NCBI RefSeq assembly: GCF_037975245.1
Contig: NC_092566.1
Location: 8,658,001-8,722,000 of the forward strand
Direction of reading: 5' to 3'
Length of the DNA: 64,000 bases
Origin: Apostichopus japonicus
Taxonomy: Eukaryota; Echinodermata; Holothuroidea; Aspidochirotida; Stichopodidae
This document shows positions 37,532 to 49,507 of the stretch, piece after piece (position 1 is the stretch's first letter; each line of letters begins with the position of its first letter). The notes beneath the pieces are model-generated. The model saw only the letters and a list, made by a program, of their open reading frames with translations. It had not been told where the DNA came from and ran no database searches. A program made the position numbers and the translations under genes.

Positions 37532-40261
37532 TCACATAGGCTAGTTTATCTGACGCCAGAGGAAGCTATACCCGCCAGAACGTTTGAAAAGCAACACGAT
37601 ATGATTATTCATGACCATTTAACCGTAATAACTCTCTTGATTGGTCAGTGATGAAATATGTCCGGTATGTGAACACGATCTTACCTCGGTGCTTCTGTTT
37701 ACATCCATTCCCGTAGAAGTCTTGTATCGAGCTTCATTAAGCCACAGAGTTCTGTGATTAATCGGGATCTTTGTCTTCAGAAGTCCTTTCGAAGAGGTTA
37801 TTAGCAAAGGTAAGATTTTTGTTATTAATTCATATTTCACATATTTGAATGTTTCCTTTTGCATGAATTCTTTAGATCGATTTTACGAGGCTAGTTGTAA
37901 GAAAATCTAAATGCCAATATATAAGGTTTGGATTCACCTATATAGCCAGACTTGTGTATACTGTATAGCGTAAACACGGTAGGGCGGGTTCATTAGCTAT
38001 ACCATCATTAGCTATACCATATACATTATATCATATCATATTGGCGTAGTTCACACAGCAAGACTCTCTATTGCCTTGGAATGTGTTTTATAGAGCGGGT
38101 GTCGTTTATTTCGTCGATTTATGAAGTACAACTTACAGGGTTATATACTTTTGAAGAATGTGTTGCATCAAGGTTAACGTTGTGAAGTTTCGACGAAGAT
38201 TAGCTGAGGAATATATGGGTGTCACGTGATATATGTAACTGCCAAATGAGTGTGTTGACTCGCATATAGTGAAGACCGAGTGGTTAACTAAAGTTAATCG
38301 ATGTCTTGTTAAGAAGACCACCAAATGACAGTCCCCATGTAAATGCTAGCATAATTTAGATAGCAAAATACTGCCCACAAGATAACCCAAACTTCAAAGT
38401 GATAAGTGGTGAGCGTTGACGCCTCCCCAGAGGGACGGGAATGTTACCCTTCCCTGTTTGTTTCCAAATAAAACCCACCATCAGCGTTAGTGAATTAAGT
38501 CAATAGTTAATAATCTCACTGACATTCTTTATAGACAAGACTTTTATATATATATAATTGGTTATTCCAACATAGTTACCGTAATAAGCGTAGAGTGAGA
38601 CTGCGGGATGTGTTGTCATACTAATATCTATTAGGCCTACTTCTATATAGGGCATATTGAACTATATTGAGTGTACGTTAAAAAAGGCCTAAGCCTCAGT
38701 CATCTGAAATTGACATTTGCCGTTTTTGTCTGACAAAATGCATATTGTCACGCGTCTGTGTAACATGAACTAACAATGGCTCGTCCTTTGAGCATAAAGT
38801 GACGTCATTATTTAATCAGATGACATTCCTTTCCGATGATTGTATTTTCTGTTATACAATACTTTTCAATGCCAGGTTCAAATGAATTTGTAATGTATAT
38901 ACATCGCGTATTGGGGTGCACGAGGAGGAGTGAGGAGTAAACCAATGGAGAGGGGAGGGGAAGCGGGGGGGGGGGCTTGGAACGCTCTTGTGAGATTTAT
39001 TAAAACACATTAAAGACAACAGACGTGGGTCTCTTACATCCGAGGGGAAATCATGCAAAAAGTATCATACTTCCAGGATCTATAGTTTCTCTTGATCCGT
39101 CGTCCCACGTACGAGGGCCGATAATAAGGCCAATTTCGAACCTGGTGGTGCGAAATTTATTTTTGGGAGGTATGTCTTCTTTGCCACCATCGATAGTTAC
39201 TGCCTTCATGGCACGACTCCCTACTGCATTCAACACACCCTATGCGATACATTACGTGACTCCCCGTGATTTTTCACTAAGGTCTTCCGATAACGTTGCT
39301 GGTATATGGAAGAAGTGACCCTTCCCCCTTCCCGTCCCCGTCTTCGTCTCCACACACACACGCGCGCATGGTGGTTTCGTCTTTCTTAATTGCGCCTTCC
39401 CTAAGCAAAATTTAATATGCTCGCAAATTACTGACGTCAAATTTGCATTGTCATTATAGGACCATTAAAAATGACTTTTAGTAAACACGGCTATCAGTCT
39501 ATTTTTTTTTCTAAATAACATATGTAATATTTGAGAAATGACCCTTTAAGGCGCATTTTATGTTAATGGATTAAAGTAACTAGGCTACTCAATCTCAATC
39601 GAAAACGTTTGTGACCTCGAAGGAAATGTATACAAAGGAGTTACTAATTATCAGAGGGAAATAATGTTGAATGTCTGCAAAGTTATACATTGAAATACAT
39701 TTTTTTATTACAATTTATAAAAATAAAGGAATAACATCATGGCGTATGCCGAGGGGCCGACTTTATCAGCACTTTATCTTGTTTAATGGTAAACATCTTG
39801 AAAACCGGAATCTATAGATACCTACCTTCCCAGCACTCAAATATTTGCTTTCTCATTGACTATTACGTATCAACATTAAGTCTTCGCCTAAAATCCTCCT
39901 TTAGAGGAACCCTATGCATAACATATGCCTTTTGAGAAGGGGGATGGGGTAGGGTCATATTTTGATGTTCTTGTTTGTCCCCTTGTCTCCTTAATTTACA
40001 TAGTATTCACTTCAGAATCGTTTGTAAACAGGCAGTATAGACTACAGTGGTTTTCAATATCGTTCCTCTATTCATAAGACTTAAGTACTGTTCTTAACAA
40101 ACAAAAAATTCTTGAAAATCTGATCATGAGGGTAACCTTATCTAGGGGTGACGGTACCCTCACCAGGATGTGTCACCGAAATTTGTTGTATTGATTACCA
40201 TATGTAACAATAATAATGATGATAATAATATCAGTTTAACCATTGAAAATACATTGCAAAT

Positions 40262-40395
40262 TATATTTCTTTCAGTAGGTGCCCGAAAAATTCTCAGCAT
40301 ATTGCCCGAATTTTCACAAACATTTTTGGTTGGGGGCTGCAGCCCCCCCCCAGCCCCGCCGCCTCCTATGCCTATGCATGTGGTGGTATACCTCG
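40262..40395. mobile_element. Possible transposon end with GC-rich palindrome
   Basis: TTGCCCGAATTTTCAC and GTGCCCGAAAAATTCTC are half-repeats. GGGGGCTGCAGCCCCC is a 16-base palindrome, followed by CGCCTCCTATGCCTATGC. Such ends occur in many marine invertebrate repeats. No opposite terminus was found. Confidence 0.35.
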
Positions 40396-40682
40396 CCTGG
40401 AGTCGGGCTCCGGCGTCGTGGGCCTTGTAGTCTAAAAATCATGTGAGAGACTATTGTAATTGATGCATTTGGATATATATATGTGCACGGTTTACACAAG
40501 TGTGGAAAAATTAGGTGATGTCTGGATATGAAGAAAGTTGAAAAGAAAATGATTATATACCTCTTAGGTAAGAACCACGTATCACTTGGTCTGATAGGTT
40601 AGTTTGCAACGAGGTACCCACTGCCAACCTCCACCCGCTCCACCAATGTCGTGCCGATGAATGCCATATATATAAATATATA

Positions 40683-40889
40683 TTGGTTAGTGTGTCCGCA
40701 TATAAAGCGGGAGGCCCGGGTTCGAATCCCGGTGGAGGCTGGAAGTTTTTTCACTGTTCTGGATTTTTCAACTCACTACGATTTCAATTTAAATATATTC
40801 ATTTGCCTTTGTCGTTTACCTCTATTTCATTAACAAAGTCTGTTCAAAGTATCTCTTTCGACATCCGGCTTTAGGAATCACAAATGATT
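40683..40889 (+). mobile_element. tRNA-derived SINE, copy 1
   Basis: TTGGTTAGTGTGTCCGCATA matches an A-box region and GGGTTCGAATCCC a perfect B box. GGTGGAGGCTGGAAGTTTTT and CACTGTTCT follow, and the end carries CTTTAGGAATCACAAATGAT. The 5' start is blurred by an AT tract. It is not a working tRNA gene, because the acceptor stem is absent. Confidence 0.85.
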
Positions 40890-41429
40890 AGGTATAGTTG
40901 GCTCACATCGGATACGTTATTGCGTCTCAATATGACTATAGCCCTGAGACTAAGAATTAGATTACACACATGCGCAGTTTGAAGCATCCGTTTGGTCATT
41001 TTCGACAAAAGTGGGAATATGTTTACTATATATCTTTTGTAAAATAAATTTGAACATTACCAAATTGCCCAAACGAGATTCAGTGAATGAAGAAACCCAG
41101 ACATATCGCATTTATTTTACCTATCATTATATAGGCTATACCGGAATCAAACTTAAGTTGAGTAAGAGTAAACATGAAGCCTAACTTAAAGTGACATCAA
41201 AATGTCTCATACATCAGCTTCCACGATGCGACAAATAGACCTGGATAGGATTTCGGTACTTTTATGGTATGGTAAGGAGTCGTATGGTATCGTACTGAGG
41301 TCATACCCAGTGCAACGCTGTTACATAGTATACCACACCGCCCGTATACCTGACATTGACTTGGCCTCCCTCAAATACACTGCAGAGATGCTAATAGTCT
41401 TAATTCATTACAAAGAACTGAGATGAAGA

Positions 41430-41495
41430 GGAGGAGAGCGACAAAGAGAGAGAGAGAGAAGTGAGAGGTAGGTGGAGAGAGAGGAGGAGAGATTG
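41430..41495 (+). repeat. GA-rich microsatellite
   Basis: AGAGAGAGAGAGAGAA with flanking GGAGAGAGAGGAGGAGAGA; purine-only over most of its length. Confidence 0.85.
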
Positions 41496-44400
41496 TCGTA
41501 TCATATGACCCTTACTTGACCGTTGGATGTGGAATGTACGTCAAAAATAACTTGACCTTTAGGATAGCATGGTCTTGAGTCTCTTGACAATGAGTGATCG
41601 GACAATATGCCGTTTAATTGATACGACTTTTTGTGTAGTATATGAAGACGTTAGTACACAGTGTCACTGATATCGTAATTCGGGGCTTGCTAGAAACTTG
41701 ATTAACTTATCGAAAACGACATCTTAATGAATTATGGAATGTTATAATCCTTTATTTCATAGTCAAACCATTGCTATTTATAATACTTCATCAAAAAAAT
41801 GTAAGGTTCTTCGCTATTAGCAGAACATATAACAGTGTCGCATGCCCAGTGCCCCACCAGCAAGGAATACCCCCTACTTTTATTTTATTTTCAGCTATGA
41901 TTTTTAAGTGGGCAGGGAGGGGTGGACACACCCCAGGTGGGATCAAGGTGTGGCAACGTACTGTATTTGCCCCAGCAACCTGGTGCTTTTAATTTCCCAG
42001 ATCAAACTGTTGAGTTTTATTTTCACAATAAAATTATACTGTTTTTCTTCTGAAGTGTTAGGACACGTGTTTGGGTTAGCGTATATATAGTAGTCTGACT
42101 ATGAAATAACCATTTTAGTATAAATTATAGGAATCCATCTGTAGTGGAATTGGTTCATTCCTACCATATGTATGTAGATGACATAGGAAGAAGTTAAGGT
42201 TCAGTTCGATTTATATCGTGGGATTGTGAAGTTGTGACAAATTGAAACCAAAACTACAACTTTGTAAAGCCAATGTATGAACGTAATAATGTCTTCAGGA
42301 TACACAACCAATTGATAGAACTTCTAAATGATTCTGTAAGCAAATCATTAACCGGATTTTTGTGTCTTCATATTGTGACGCATGTTCACTTAGCTAGGGA
42401 AAGCTTGGCTTGCCATTTTGAGGAGCTATATAGGTTGCAATAACCGTTTGGTGTAAGTTTTAGTAAACCTTCCATGAAATTATAGGTCAAGAATGGAAGT
42501 CAATGATGAAACTATATCTATATGTCACAACAAATTTACCTGACAAAGACAACCCCACCCATTCTCGCGTCTATGCACGTATGCTCCCATTAACATAACA
42601 ATAGCATACAGCATGCGCTTTTGGCGACCCTTCAACGCATGGAGCCATGCTTGCATTAATTTAAAGTAATCCTCATCTACATTGACCCTATCGGTCCGGA
42701 CGAGCTCATTATCAATTTACGAATACATTCATCCGGATGCCGACTTCATCGCTTGGCTATCACCACACTAGAAACATCTGGCCATGTGATAAATCATTAT
42801 GTACCAGTGTATACAAAAACCATCTGGTTTTTTCTTCTATGTTTGACTAGATATAAGATGAAAGAGAATAATTTATTGCATTTTCGGCGGGCAATAAAAA
42901 TTAACCGGGAAATTTCATTACCGTTTGATCTTTATGGACCTGCAGTGTACAAGCAACTGTACGAGTATAATCTCTGAATCTCGTAAGGATTTTTATATAT
43001 CCATCTATCGAAGATGATGTCACATTACTTCTTTGAGGATTTCAATGGTATCTCTAAAATTCAGCCAATGAAGAAATGTCTAGGTTTTTTCTTCTTCTAC
43101 TCAATGGTGTTGACTTTTGGAGCTTCATAAATTGACACCGGTGTACATGGACTGCGTCCTGGAATATTTGGTGGTAGTTTATTATTTAAGCGATGGGTTT
43201 GGATTTGGATTCGATCGATGTGTGTATGGGCTGTAACTGTAAAATGAATATAATTTGGGGTAGGGTCCGAATGTATGATTTATGGTTCGTGATAAAGTTG
43301 ATGAGACGGTAATAAATCGTGAACTGGAAGAAGAATAGATTTGTTTCTCAAAATTCTTTTTGTGCCTGGACAGCCAGAGTCTCATTTTAACACGAGGGGA
43401 GGGGGGGGGGGGGCATTGCTCTGTGTATAAGAGGTTAATGGAATCTGGAAGAACACTGTTGTTTTATGTCATTATAATACATAAACATATTGTGACGTTT
43501 CACGTTACTGCCTATTGCCACTGGTGGGAAATCGTTGTTTACGTTTATTCAGACTTAACAAGGTGAAGGAATACTTATTTTAGCAAAAATCTATCATATT
43601 CAGAATACGGAAATATCGGAAACCGTGTTGCAAAATGACTTTCCCCCATCAACCAACATAAAAGCTTATCAATAAAAGGGCATCGGTATTTGCGAAATAT
43701 TTTTTTCGAACGATATTTTCGACTTTCTGAACGTCGAAACTGTATATTCCCACTTTCACTGTCACTTAACACGACACAGTAAGGCAAGATGCCTCATTAA
43801 AGTAAATTCCTATTGGACAACAGTTAGCTTAAGCTGCCTCGCTGAAGTCGGAACATAAGTGACCATTATTTGAATTTCTAGCATATCTGGGGCCGGTACT
43901 GAAAACATTTATTGTATGAGTCACTGTTTTGCTGGATCAAACCGTAGAAAATGGTTTCGTTTATCCTTATATACCGGTATTTCCATGGACTCAAATGATG
44001 TACAGAGCGACAAATCACGGTCATGTATACACTGTCAGACATACTGACTATACGTCAGGATAAACATTTCAACTTATACCTTTTTACGAAGAGAAGGGGT
44101 CATATTTTATGTGAGTGCTGCCAGCAAACCTATGATTATATTGTTTATTCGAAGTTTGTGATTTCTTGACACACCACATAATGTCTAAAGTTTTGTTGCT
44201 AAGCGTTTAAAACTGCGCTTGCGCGTTTGTCGCCAATTTTGTTGCGGTTTTAATTGAAAGCTATATATTAGTTACTTCAAAAACATTCCTGATTCTAGAT
44301 ACAATATATAGTATGAATATTAATAGCGATTTAATTTTTTATGTTATACCCTATATTTTCGATCTTATATATATATAAAAAAAGAAGAAAAATAATACAA

Positions 44401-45202
44401 AAACAAACGAATAGATACAAATCAAAGTATAAGAGAATAAAACCTACAACAGACACCATATAGATACATTGTATGCGTTATCGAAGAATCATGGTTTATT
44501 ATATGGAACCTAAAAATAGATGCGAGGTAAATATACTGAAAGCGAAATCCTGAATTATACTATATAGAATGGCATCATCGTCTATGTATTGTAAAGTTGA
44601 TGAGCGGAGAGACATAACTCTCTGTCACAATTTCACAGTTTATAGCTAATATTTGTGGGTTCCTTGTTCAATGCCGTTAGATCACTAACTTGTTTCAAGT
44701 GTTTGTTCACTTCTGATCATGTAAGTTCTAATTGCTTAATTGTGATCATAAAATAAACGAAACGAAGGAGGGTGTATTATACTAAGGGGTGGACGGACCG
44801 CAAACTCACAACGCACACAAGCCCACGCATTATAAGAAGCACTTATGGTACACTATTCCCCCCTGACCGTCTATCATTTATGAGTTAATAATTAGGCTAC
44901 TAAACTTAAAAAATATTTTCACTGATTAATGATTGCAATACTTTCAGTTTAGTCAAAGAGCTTAAGTTGGGTTTCTTATAGCTGTTTACTTTCTATATAT
45001 ATATATATAAACTATACATGTTACTACTGTGTTAAGAATAAGTTATTTTTATATTAACCTACACAGTAAGGGCTCCATATGCTTCCATTAAAAGGAAGTA
45101 TATAAGCGTAATGACTGCATAATTACCAAACGACAAACCTAAGCTACTACAACAGTTCTATTCGTTGGATTCGGTACAGCATATGTAAGTTGCCTTTCGT
45201 AA

Positions 45203-45417
<215 letters not shown>

Positions 45418-46436
45418 AACGAAGTTTTCCACTGTGAGAAGCTGTCGAGTTGCTTTGCGATATTGAGAATATAATTGCATCAATGCCATGACAGGCTGTG
45501 CTATGGCAAGCGTCGGACCGTAAGGTATTTCAAAAATTCTTTCCTACATCTGGGTGAATACGTGAAATTTAAATGGTGAGTGTGCAGATAACGAATGTAG
45601 AGGGTTCCAGACGGCAACCTCAGTTGAAGATTTCCGTTACGTCTGCAACGTGAAAAGACTCCAAAACGATCGTCATGTGCATTAAAGAAACGACTCGTAA
45701 CTATATTAGCGCGATGTTCAAGCTCCGCACAAACTATATGTACACGCGAGGATATAACGGTCCCTTTGTAGTAAACGTGCACTGTCCGAAGGACATAATA
45801 AGATTTTACCCTTTTAGTCCCATGTAAACTGCTTTGAGATATTTGTTGTTGTTGTTTACAACCCGTTCCTGATATTAATAGGCATAGTTGTTACTGTAAC
45901 AATATAGGTCTATATGTCCATCTGATATGAACGCGTTGCAGACCTATCTAGGGCGAAGCGTAACTTCTGAAAAAATGGTAATTGGACTTAGGCGATGGAC
46001 GCAACTGTCGCTGCATGGTATGGCAAGGAATGTTCCAACGCAAATGATTAGAACGTTTGACCTTTCTACATGATAATGTCCTGCTTTCTTCAGCGGCGCT
46101 GCTTTGGATTGGAAATAAAATATTCTTATTGAAAATTGATTAATTACGGGAGTTGCTCTTTTACTTTATGATCGACAAGCAAGATAGATGTTAGGAAACT
46201 TATACCTTATATACCTTATAATAATAATAACCAGCCAGTTATTTTTATGACGCTTAAGCGACCACGAATGTGGGAGAGAAGTCGACAAGGGCTTATGGAT
46301 TACAACTTTTACGTCGGATACTGGCTTCCAATTCAACATTTTAGCTCAAAACTTTGGAATCTTTGCAATTTAGAAAGTCATTTCAGATGGCATCACCATA
46401 GGTTGCTTTTGGATGAAAAACCATTCACTTACTATA

Positions 46437-46515
46437 TGACCCGGCCGGGGATCGAATCCCCGAACCCTCACATTGCTAAGCCTCATTGCTTCAAATGTTT
46501 GTGTTGGCAAAGGTT
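46437..46515 (-). mobile_element. Remnant of a second tRNA-derived SINE type
   Basis: On the minus strand GGGGATTCGATCCCCGGCCG is a B box in the setting GGTTCGGGGATTCGATCCCC, followed by GGGTCATA. No proper acceptor stem is present. This combination is common in invertebrate SINEs, so a tRNA gene is unlikely. Confidence 0.6.
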
Positions 46516-47307
46516 AAAGGTTAATAGTCCTGACTTTTCAATTCTATATTTGTATTTTCTTCAGAGGTATATAGAGACAAAAAAAAAAAAAAAATAGAGC
46601 ACAAGCTTTACACTTGACGGATCACAAGTAGATTTTTCGTACATACAGAAAACAAAAATGTTATACGTGAAAAATATAGCTAAACATTATTTACGAAAAG
46701 GTATAAGCTAACTGTGACCATTGACGTATTCATGCTGATTTCGTGATTTTGGTTTTACATGAATAATAAACATCTGAGTTTGGTAACGACCTTATTAGAC
46801 TCCATATACAGATCGTACCTTGTTTCAAAATCCTCCAATGAACGGAAAGGGTTTGAAAAGAACATAAGCGATAAACTTTTGTATAACCGTTTATATAACC
46901 GATTCTTCAAGCTTGGTTAAGTAGTACATATAGTATTATTACGTATACCGTCCGGGTCAATGTCAATTACTCTTCATTGAAAAAAAACACAACAAAAACG
47001 GGAGAAATTTTTCGTACAATTATAATAATGACTTTTCCCTCTTTGCTTTCAAGATATTTTCACCTTTAACAAATTATATCTGCCATATCATTACGTTGGG
47101 AATAATTTGGAGGATCAAAGACTCTAGGAAATAAATTCTTAAAACTTCTAGCAATTTTCTTTTTTCTAACATGATACTATTTGGGGTCAACAGTGGTGAC
47201 CTTTAACGGTCCGTTAATCGTGTCAAAGTTATTATGTTAATTTTGACTCGTGAGCTGGGGTCATCTTTTGAAAAATAATGATTAAATTTGATGTTGCCTT
47301 TCGACAG

Positions 47308-47318
47308 CATTGATCAAG
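47308..47318 (+). promoter_or_regulatory. Candidate splice acceptor and 5' UTR of gelsolin-like B
   Basis: TTGCCTTTCGACAG ends at 47307, 11 bases before the ATG. As in gene A, this suggests a non-coding first exon upstream. The acceptor is weaker than that of A because its pyrimidine tract is short. Confidence 0.35.
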
Positions 47319-49441
47319 ATGTCGGACGAGAAGACTGGAATGGTGAAGGCGAAGAAGTATGATTGGAAGGATTCTAATCTTGCTCTGTTTGGTTCGGACA
47401 CTGAGAAATCAGTCAAGAAAGAATCCGCTCAACATGAGCTGGCGTGGAAGAATGCCGGGTCGAAGGTCGGAATTCAAGTATGGCGTATCAAAAAATTCAA
47501 GGTTGTTCATTGGCCCAGGGAAGATTACGGTCAATTCTACAACGGGGATTCTTATATCGTCCTCAATACATACGTAAGTTATTGAATTATTCATATGCAA
47601 CTTATTAAATCCATCACTGCATGCATATAATTTATGAACTTTTATTCCCATTCACGTAATTATTATTACAGTTATGCTTATAATTTTAAGGGTATACGTC
47701 CTGTAGGGAAAGTAAATTTCCATGATGAAAAAAAGGACATACTTCCTTAAGTTCATATATATGAAGAAGAAAGAATATTTCCTTTACCGAAGGTGTGGAT
47801 AATACGTGTCCCAATTCCATCCGTTTGAAGAATGATGTAAGAAACTAAACTTGTCATTATGAACGAGAATATAGCTGTATTGGAAGAGTAAACAAATATG
47901 TCCGTATGTATACAAAATCAATTACGCCCTTGGAGGGCCTGATTATGGTCACAAATAAATTATATAGCAGCTGAATTAATAATAAAGTGCGCGTTAAGTA
48001 ACACGCTTTGGCGCTGATTTTGGTAATTACAAAGTATCAGTTTTGTACTTTATTTTAAAACATCAAGAATAAAAGCAACAAATTAAAAAAGAAACAAATA
48101 TGATTTTTATCTTATAAGATGTACACCCTATAACTAATACTATAAGATAACAAATTTGATTTTAATTTGATTGGTTTTATTTTATTATTTTTATCTTCAG
48201 AAAAAGAAAGACAGTGACAGCGAGGAACTCTTACACGATGTTCACTTTTGGATTGGTGAATTTTCCACTCAGGTTGGTTATGACGTCATAAATCAAATCT
48301 TATTTGATGGTGGAATCCATCTTATTTTGAAATCAAATCTTATTTTGTATCTGGCAACTCGTTCAATGCAACATATTCTAACTCCTTCTGCACTATCTGT
48401 TACATTACTGCGACACAGAAGATGACTATATGAGCAAAACTTTGGTGAGAAAAGAAAGATGACGAAAATCTGCAAGCGAATATGTTCTTTCCCTCATTTT
48501 TTTGTTCTAACCCCCCCCCCACCCCTTCCTTCCCCCTATCCACGGCAGCCGTTCCTACTTATCTTTATGACGTGGCGTATTATTCCAAATTTATTACATC
48601 GGTTGTACTACTTATTAATTCCCAAATTCTGCCATTTTCTGTTGGACTGCTGTTCAAAGACAACGTTATAACAGGAAAAGGAGATTTCACTGCTAAAATT
48701 TGGTTCATAATTCAATTAAATTGTATGAAATCAAATATCAAAGACCATTTTCGTTGGTGTTTAAAAATCCAAATTTGTTTTCGCTGTAAAGTTATGTTGG
48801 ATTGGCTTTGTTGTTTTTACTCTGCATGTTTGTTTAATTTTGATCGTAATCCATTATGTACTTAATATGCTAATTTATTTAAATGGTTTACTTTTATCTA
48901 ACCAATCAGGATGAGTATGGTACAGCTGCGTATAAGACTGTCGAATTGGATCACTACTTGGACGATAAACCGATTCAACATCGTGAGGTCATGAAACACG
49001 AATCCGAGCTATTTAAGACTTATTTCCTTCCTTTCTCGTGAGTATACTTGACAAAACACTGAAATGACAGTTTGAAGTCAACAAGTGAAAAATAAATAAA
49101 TAAATAAACCTTCCAAAATCTTGAATCTTTCAGAATCCTAAACGGTGGTGCGGACAGTGGTTTCCGCCATGTTGGTCCTAAGACGTATCAGCCACGACTT
49201 CTTCACTTTTACGGGAAATCTAGGTACAAGATCATCGTGAAAGAGGTAACGTGTACAGCACAGTATCTATCTGTCTGTCTGTCTGTCTATCTGTCTATAT
49301 AACAAAGATTCAATTGTTCACTTCCTGCTGCAAGAGTGCTTTTAGAATACATAGATGTAGAGCAAATAATATGATATAGTATACCTATAATGTTGTAAAT
49401 TACATTATAGGTATACTATATCATACATATATCATTCAGTG

Positions 49442-49507
<66 letters not shown>

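Noticed and set aside
40700-40740. tRNA gene
   Set aside because: B box is perfect but the acceptor stem is missing, and a second copy with the same non-tRNA tail shows it is a SINE.
47310-47318. Earlier start (TTG) for gelsolin-like B
   Set aside because: Not an ATG and within nine bases of a good ATG that aligns with the start of gelsolin-like A.
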